A DNA stretch of 64,000 nucleotides from positions 248,001 through 312,000 of the forward strand of contig NW_026570337.1 of the NCBI RefSeq assembly GCF_019649055.1. The letters run 5' to 3'. How positions within the stretch are numbered: the first letter of the stretch is position 1; each line of letters opens with the position of its first letter. This document shows, piece after piece, positions 57,668-64,000 of the stretch. The notes below the pieces were generated by a model. The model saw nothing but the letters and a program-made list of their open reading frames with translations. It was not told where the DNA came from and did no database searches. The DNA comes from Paramacrobiotus metropolitanus (Eukaryota; Tardigrada; Eutardigrada; Parachela; Macrobiotidae). Made by a program: the position numbers and the translations under genes.

Positions 57668-58691
57668 TTGAAATTATTTGTGATTCTGCGTCGGCGCTTG
57701 ATAAGAAACAGAAGGCGAGTAGAGCAGCGTAATAACTGGACCGAAAGAGCTTTTCGTCTAAAGAACTGCAGCGAGAAAGAGTGTTGGGATTATTTTCGAT
57801 TCAGAAAGGATGATATCCCCACTTTGCGTGTTTGCCTTAAAATTCCAGATTTGGTTGTGACAGCAACAGGAGACCATGCTTCTGGGATAGAAGCTCTGTG
57901 CATACTACTTTGACGTCTGGCATATCCTAACAGATGGATTGATTTAAGAAAGCTGTTTGGTCGTTCTCACGGGTCCCTGTCAAGGATATTTTATGCCATT
58001 TTGAATACTGTTGATATCCAATGGAAAAATCATCTATCAACATGGGATCACGACTGGCTATCAGAAGATTTTTTTGCATTGTACGCGACTGCAATTGCGG
58101 GGAAAGGAGGAGTCATCCCTAATGTTTTCGGGTTTATTGATGGTACTGCACGTCCCATCTGCCGTCCTTCGGTGAATCAAGAAATCATGTACAGTGGATA
58201 CAACCGATTTCACTGTACAAAATGGCAATCTGTTGTGCTCCCCAACGGTTTAATCTGCAGTCTAAGTGGAGGGCAGCTCGGCACCATGCATGATAGCCGC
58301 ATGTTTAGGGAGAGCGGGCTTTTAGAGCAGCTGGAGAAGAAGCAGAGAACTTATCAGCGAAAGTTTATACTCTACGGAGATCAAGGTTATGGAAACAACA
58401 CGTTCTTGCGGAAGCCGTTCTCGAAGCTGGAAGTGCGTACTAACCTCCTGAAGCGTGCAGAACAATGCGATGAAAACAGTACGCGAAAGCGTTGAATGGG
58501 GATTCAAAGAAGTCGTTGCAAAATTTGCGTTTGTTGACTTTAAAAAGCAGATGGCGCTATTACAGAAGCCAATTAACAAGATGTTTAGAGTAGCTGTTTT
58601 ACTAACTAACTGTATAAACTGCATGTATCCTAACGAAGCAAGTCAGTTTTTTTATACCGAACCACCTACGCTGCAGGAATATTTGCGATAA
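57668..58691 (+). pseudogene. Harbinger DDE transposase (HARBI1-like), one stop and one frameshift
   Basis: Would cut and join the transposon ends. Visible order: IEALCILL-stop-RLAYPNRW, LFGRSHGSLSRIF, NVFGFIDGTARPICRP (first catalytic Asp), YSGYNRFHCTKWQSV, LPNGLICSLSGGQLGTMHDS (second Asp), ILYGDQGYGN, then a one-base shift near 58450 into NNAMKTVRESVEWGFKEVVA and the end QEYLR. The family normally has LLRRLAYPNRW, so the TGA at 57911 is a single C-to-T change of CGA. Both lesions are single-step, so death is recent. The start is uncertain: the first codon in frame is TTG and an upstream exon may be missing. Confidence 0.88.
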
Positions 58692-58824
58692 ATTAAAACC
58701 GCTACATTATTTTTTAATTTTTAATCGACTAAACTTGTTATGTAGAAATGCTTCATATCTGAGTTTTTCGATATCAAGCTTGTACTTTTCAAGTTCCAGT
58801 TCTTTTAGTCTAATCTCTTTTTGA

Positions 58825-59740
58825 TCAGCCTTTTTTTTCTTCAAATTGCAATTTTTTCTCTTCCTGTTCGCGAAAAAATTCCATCCATTTCATGTCAGTT
58901 TCAGCCTCAGACTTTTTGCTGGCGTTTCGCGATGACGGCAATGCACTGGAAGACGACGAAGAGGCCAAATCATCAGCGACAGAAACGGCTCGTTTGGTGC
59001 GTAGCTCTTCTTCCCAGTCACGTTCGTCCAAACCAGTTTCACGCAAGAAGGTCTCCTTATCCATTTTCTCTGTAAATAAGATATCAGAGCATTATCACTA
59101 TGATAAATAATTCTGTGCAATTTAATATCGTTAAGGAAAAATTACACAAATACACGCAAGAAAACTGCCGTAAAAGTAAGTTGCATGGTGGACTATTCGC
59201 ACATACCTGTTGCTTCGGTGTAGTCAGGGCCAGCCCGTCCCGTCTCGCCCGCAGCTCGCATCAGAGACGCTGTGCGATCTCGACGTGTTTCTTTTTCCTT
59301 CGCAGCCTTCTTCTTTTCTTCCTTTTCTTTGGCAGCGGATTTAATTAATGAGGCGATATAATCTAGCAGTTGTTCCATGCGGCCGTACTGCTCCTCAGTT
59401 CCAATTTTACTTTTATTGCGCAAGTCGTTTGCCTGATAACTGGTAACAAGGGTCGACAGCCTCTCCTTAACTGCTCGCACGTCCAAAGGCCTCTCAAATA
59501 GCTGTCAAAGCGGGTGGTTTTAGCAACTGTCTTTCCGTTAATAGGGACGATGGGCCTACAAAATGTTAGGCAACTGCTGGAGAAACGTACCTTGGCATCA
59601 TTCAGAGATTCAACAACTGACTTCCAGGCTCCCTCTCGATCGTCCGAGGCGTACGGGTTGTAGTGCTGAACTTGTTCAAGCAAAGGCAAATCATGACGTG
59701 CCTTAAAGCATCTTCTGGAGATCGCTATACTGGTTTCCAT
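58825..59740 (-). CDS. Harbinger Myb/SANT-like DNA-binding partner, three exons, tail truncated
   Basis: ATG at 59740. Exon 1 59740-59591 (AAG|GTACGT), exon 2 59501-59207 (GACAG|CTA; ACAG|GTATGT), exon 3 59069-58825 (TTACAG|AG); introns 89 and 137 bp. Protein of 229 residues. The N-terminal SANT-like part is LLEQVQHYNPYASDDREGAW, joined across intron 1 as NDAK|LFERPLDVRAVKERLST. A Lys/Glu coiled region (KEKEEKKKAAKEKETRR) and a Glu-rich end follow. In the family this protein binds the transposon ends and brings the transposase to the nucleus. After EEKKG the frame stops, but shifting one base in the A8 run at about 58833 opens a coiled-coil tail (RLKELELEKYKLDIEKLRYE), so a slip truncated it. 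Confidence 0.8.
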
Positions 59741-60204
59741 TTTTCAAAAATCAGAATTTGATGAAAATATTATAATAAACAAGATATCACTTCAAGTTTA
59801 GAAGGCATAAATTTATTTCAACTTGGTTGCATTTTGATTTTCGTGTCGAGTGGAAGTGCAGAGCCGTGACAGCCGCTTGTGGGGCGGCAGTTTAAGCATA
59901 CATGCTATTTCCGGTGTTTCAGTAACTTGCAAAATTAATATTTTTAAAATGTTTTGGAAGTGTTTTCTGCAATTTAAAAAGTTGTAAAACTTAAAGGATT
60001 GTTGCTGTACTAATTTCTTGGAAGAGAACGGTAGTATATCAGTTCTGCTATAAGCTGCAAGCTATCGGAAATGCGTAACGATAGCATGGTGTTTTATCGT
60101 TATCGTAACAACCGTAACGATGCGAAAAGAGCAGAAAAACGATAAATTTATGGTGAGTCATCATCGTCATGGTCACCGTGGTGTGTCTAGAACAAGCTCT
60201 AGTA

Positions 60205-61310
60205 ATCCGAATTTCCCAATAACAAAAACACGGTAATTCCAGATCTTTACAACATCTTCACTGTAGTACGTATTAGAAGAAAGAATAAAACCGATATTAA
60301 AAACTGCAAAACAGTTACATACTGGATTGGCGTACACGCCGCAGAAACGCACTGCACAGTATTCGACAACGTGATACGTAAGATGTCCAGACTGCAGACT
60401 GTTTTGATCATATGGCCATTTTCGTACATTCCTTGCAATGCTTCTAGCTTTTCGTAATTAGCTGTTAATTTGATCTTATTGGCGTTATGAATGCGCAAGT
60501 GTTGCATCAGTCAGGAGAAGCCGAGGCGGTATACGCTTCCAATTGTTTTAAAACAAAAGATGTTTTGCGTTTAGGGAACACTGGTCAGACTGGTAACCGA
60601 CGGCCGAAGGGAAAGAGAGGAATTCTGCTCGGTTAGACTACGAAGGAGTCTTTTGGCATAGGTAAGCGAGTTAGACTCATATCAAACGGCCGAAAGGAAA
60701 GAGAGGGAACAAGTCTCTCCCAACGGTATTTGTGGCCGGCTGGTTGTATTTTGAAATGGCGCTTTTATAGACAGGATTAATTGTGCTGGTTGATGTAATT
60801 AGCATGTTGTTACGGCTAAAAGAGCAGCATCCGTTAGAAATCCGGTTGAAAATTAAAATTAATAGAAAATATTTTTTATTCCGTTCCGATGAAAAGTGAT
60901 TCCATTCCGCTTTATCATTAAATTCCGTTCCGATTAAAGCTTACCAATGTTTTAAACTGTGTCTTAAACCAATGTTTTAATCGGTGTCCAAACAACAGCT
61001 GATCCATTTAAGTCATACAGAGAACGAGGGAAACTCATTTTCACAAAATATTCAAAATCATGTAATCGAGCGTTGACGCTTTGACTTCTTGCGATCTAAA
61101 CAATCTGCTTTTGTGAGCAAACAGTTTGGCGAAATTGAGCATTAGGAGGCAGTTGTGTTCTAAACGGTAAAAGGGTAGCGTCGGTGTTCGTCTCACGGGA
61201 TAATTGTGCCGGTCACGATGGACAGACCGAAACTTAACAAGGTTCGGAGGCGTATCTGGACCACAGAGGCAATAAGGATGTAAAGGAACCAAACATTCCA
61301 GTAATTAATT
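60205..61310. other. Spacer, no supported gene
   Basis: 60.60-60.72 kb contains two similar units (ACGGCCGAAGGGAAAGAGAGG and AACGGCCGAAAGGAAAGAGAGG). No gene seen. Confidence 0.45.
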
Positions 61311-61315
61311 CCAGC

Positions 61316-61636
61316 TGCTTCTTATATGCAGTTCTTAAAAATTGACCGGAATTTGCTGCTGACTGATTGGAGAAAACCCTGAAAGCTGTTTTAAATCTGC
61401 AAATTAAAAGGCCATGTTCCTGCAAAATCTCGAATTTTCCGGTATAAGAAGGTCACTTTTGCAGCCATCGGGACGGGAAAATGTTTTCCCATAAAGACTT
61501 TACAAACTTAATTAGTGAACTGTGATGCAGGCTTAGTGCTACTGACCGAAAACTAATTTGTAACCTGGGTTGGTAGTTTTCCGAAACAGCAATTCATTGC
61601 ACATTTATTCCGCGCGGTTTGCGCGGGGTCTACTAG
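61316..61636 (+). mobile_element. Helitron-like non-autonomous element, 3' part (copy 1)
   Basis: Ends with a hairpin CCGCGC-GGTTT-GCGCGG (61610-61626), then GGTCTACTAG followed by T: a 3' hairpin plus CTAG next to T is the Helitron terminus. The preceding 300 bp match copy 2 at 62.57-62.88 kb. A 5' TC end is not resolved. Confidence 0.6.
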
Positions 61637-61639
61637 TTA

Positions 61640-62560
61640 ATATTAATAAAATAAGGCTTAGCGAATTCCATTTCTGTCTCCCTTTTTTGAGCGAGCCACT
61701 GAACCAAACTTTGATGATGTCTATATGTCATTCAATAGCCGCGAGTTTGCAGATTTGAAGAAACCAGTCAGTTTTTTGAAAGTACGTAAAATTTCAGATA
61801 AAATCTTAATCGAAATCAACATACAAAGTCTACGGGAAAAGTGGAGAACCCACCACTGCAAACCCACCCACGGCCCCACTGTCAAGAACAGTATAGGATT
61901 AGGAAGCGCTTCAACTTTGGTATCCGAAGTTTTCCGATTGCCTCGAGTTCGTAAGTTGTTTATCAAGAGTTAGTTTTTAAAAAATGTAAGGCTTGAAAAA
62001 GTGATACTGTACTTTTAATTTTGAAAACTGAATTGGAGTCCGAACGACTCAAATTCCAAAGAGAAAACAGCTGCTTTCCGCAGCGGGTTGGTTAGATTTA
62101 ACATCTTAACTGCTTCCCCGGGGTGGTTGGATTTAGTAAAACGTTTAGTGCTGGCCTTGCTGCACTAATTACCGATTTATACTGACGATGAGTGATTACT
62201 GGCGTGCAAAATTGCCATAAAAACATTTTTCAGAGACTCTGAGAGTCGACTTTTCGAATTCTGGTGTTCAAGAAAAACAGCGTTTGGTGTTTAAGCAAAA
62301 CAGCGTTCATCCGTCTCACAGGTCGTAGGAAATTAGTCTAAACACCGCTCCATGGGGACGGCCGCGGCCCAGATTTTTTTTCCGGGAGAGAGGGGGAACG
62401 TCGTTTTTGACCTTTAGGATGTCCGCAGGGAGGGAGAGGGAGAGAGGCTAAAATATAAAAACTTAAAACAAATAAATGATTCAAAAAATCAAGTTATACT
62501 GTCCCGGCACAAACGTTTCGACGTTACTGTACTTAACGGCAGAACCTTCCACTAATTAAA
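61640..62560. other. Spacer between Helitron-like copies
   Basis: A frame at 61725-61973 (MSFNSREFADLKKPVSFLKV...) is ATG-started but not recognised and lies within no supported gene structure. The GA-rich run at 62.42-62.45 kb is simple sequence. Confidence 0.35.
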
Positions 62561-62565
62561 GAGGT

Positions 62566-62877
62566 GCTTCTTATAATTATGCAGTTCTTGAAAACTGACC
62601 GGAATTTGCTGCAGACTGATTGGGGGAAAGTTTAAAAAGTTTCTTTAAAATTGCAAATTAAAAGGTCAAATGTTCTTGCAAAATTTCAAATTCTCGGGTC
62701 TGAGAAGGTAAATTCTGCAGCCAGCGGGACGGGAAAATGTTGTCAATAAAAGACTTTAAACCATTTAATTAATGATGTGTGATGCAGGCTGAATGCATTT
62801 GTAGTCCTGGGTTTGTAGTTTTCCTAAATAGCAACTATCGCCGATTTATTCCGCGCAGTTTGCGCGGGGTCTACTAG
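62566..62877 (+). mobile_element. Helitron-like non-autonomous element, 3' part (copy 2)
   Basis: Same sequence and terminus as copy 1: CCGCGC-AGTTT-GCGCGG, then GGTCTACTAG|T. Same orientation, 1.24 kb downstream. Confidence 0.6.
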
Positions 62878-62879
62878 TT

Positions 62880-63840
62880 GGTCGTTAACGCCACTGCGGT
62901 GTGTGTGAGAGAGACAAGTGTGAGATAGACTGAGATGCTCTACGCCAGTGCATCCAGTGTAGAGTAGATAAAATCTAGCCTTACTGTGCGCTATTCACTG
63001 CGTCGCGCTTACAGCGGTCTACAGGTTTGAAAGTGGGCTTGTATATTAACACTACATACGTATAACTCTATAAGCACTCTGTAACATTTTGTTAACCTCT
63101 ACCAAAGTGATTAATATTAAAAGTGGCGGAACAAAATCGAATTTACCGTAAAGCAAGCGTAATCGAGTTCTTGATAGGGGGTCGGGGACGGATAGGAGCT
63201 GCAGCATACAGAGCATGTGTACTAATTTCTACCGATATACCCTCTCTATGTTGAAGCATCGGATGAAATCAGAGCGCTCCCCGACCACCAAGTAGGAAAC
63301 CCGTTACGCTTGATTTTCAGTGAATTCGATTTTCCCTCGACACTTTAAATATTATTCACTTTGCCTCTACGGAACAAAGAAACTCACACTCATTCGTGCG
63401 TCGAGCTTCTTCGAAAGTCAAGAAATATTAAAAGGCCAGCAAGAATGAAAACGGGAACCGGACATCGGGCAGCAGTGCAATTCTCATTCGAATTGCAATT
63501 TGCAAGTGAGATTGAGGGCTCTTTTACAGAATGCACAACAGTGATTTATCTCTGATTTTGTTTAATGCCCTTTATTTGCGTTTGACCGCTACGTACCAAG
63601 TATGGATGGATGTTCCTGTCAACATGGATAAAGAAGTTTTGTCCTTGTTCTTAAGTGAAGCACTATAATAAGCCAACGAGTTAAAGGGGATCCCTGTGAG
63701 ATGAAAGTGGGTCTGGGCAAACATGAGTAATTTTAAAACGGTAGAAACACCCATAATAATAAATTCCAAAAGTCGGTTTTCTTTCCAGATTTTTTATTCA
63801 TCCGATTAAACTTAAACAGGAATGCCCTTTGAAGAGTATG
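62880..63840. other. Spacer, no supported gene
   Basis: Short frames only; a short basic frame at 63361-63555 has no recognisable family. Confidence 0.4.
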
Positions 63841-64000
63841 TGAAGGCCGATAGCTCCGCCTTCACGATTGGCCATTCGCCGTTGTGTTTCGCTGTTTCTG
63901 GGGATTTCCATCCCACACATTTCTGTGGTGTTTGACGGACCTACAGCACAGCTGCGCTGGCTGTAGGATCCGATCTCATTAGTCGGTGTTTGCTGCGCCA
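63841..64000 (+). mobile_element. Diverged LTR of the TRIM family, cut by the window edge
   Basis: TTCGCTGTTTCTGGGGATTTCCA, then TTTGACGGACCT, CAGC-rich GGCTGTAGGATCC and GTTTGCTGCGCCA follow the LTR of the element at 43.5 kb (its transcribed sense) with many substitutions. An older insertion; the rest lies outside the window. Confidence 0.7.

Larger units (their letters stand above)
57436..60200. mobile_element. PIF/Harbinger DNA transposon, full length with two genes
   Basis: Inverted ends AGAGCTTGTTCTGGA (57436) and its near complement TCTAGAACAAGCTCT (60200), with further similar sub-terminal blocks (CACGGT, CGATAAC). The 3-bp direct repeat AGT flanks it (57433-57435, 60201-60203), the size used by Harbinger. 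Inside are a DDE transposase on the forward strand and a Myb/SANT-like protein on the reverse strand, converging: the standard Harbinger pair. End positions are by eye. Confidence 0.78.

Overview
The window is eukaryotic, most likely from a small-genome invertebrate animal. Evidence: GT-AG introns of 54-137 bp, a TATA-box gene with a signal peptide, animal-type Ig-like and fasciclin (FAS1) coding sequence, a Ulp1-type protease, and a rich mix of LINE, Harbinger, Helitron-like, LTR and MITE elements. No bacterial operon, CRISPR array or confident tRNA/rRNA gene is visible. The species cannot be named from sequence alone; a tardigrade-like or other protostome genome is a guess.

Layout. Positions 1-1152 are the C-terminal part of a LINE protein with a restriction-like endonuclease. 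It is followed by a dispersed tandem repeat (1153-1800) that recurs at 14.4-15.0, 32.7-33.1, 33.5-33.8, 35.0-35.5 and 36.6-37.2 kb and contains decayed exons. The main architecture is a segmental triplication. Copy L (about 5.77-14.08 kb) and copy M (about 23.25-32.3 kb) have one orientation; copy R (about 37.99-47.64 kb) is inverted. Each copy has a two-Ig-domain exon at one end and FAS1 exons or their remnant at the other. Copies L and R form a large imperfect inverted repeat around M. The Ig exon is open in L and R and frameshifted in M. The FAS1 exons are best kept in R, carry nonsense and frameshift changes in L, and are mostly gone in M.

Between L and M lies the best ordinary gene: a TATA box, a signal-peptide exon and a Ulp1/SENP-like protease with its H-D-Q-C catalytic residues (15.1-16.6 kb). 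From 47.7 kb to the end the sequence is mostly mobile DNA. It holds a 140-bp hairpin MITE with a 9-bp target duplication, two ~580-bp MITEs with 7-bp duplications, a 972-bp long-TIR MITE with an 8-bp duplication nested in an RLE LINE, a CR1/jockey-like LINE fragment, a complete but broken two-gene PIF/Harbinger transposon (57.44-60.20 kb), two Helitron-like 3' ends and a solo LTR fragment at the right edge. Copy R carries a 1240-bp TRIM-type LTR element whose two LTRs look identical and whose empty site is preserved in copy L.

The genes do not form a pathway. The window reads as a duplicated secreted/adhesion gene cluster being broken up by non-autonomous elements. All calls come from reading the sequence by eye; no alignment or database search was run.
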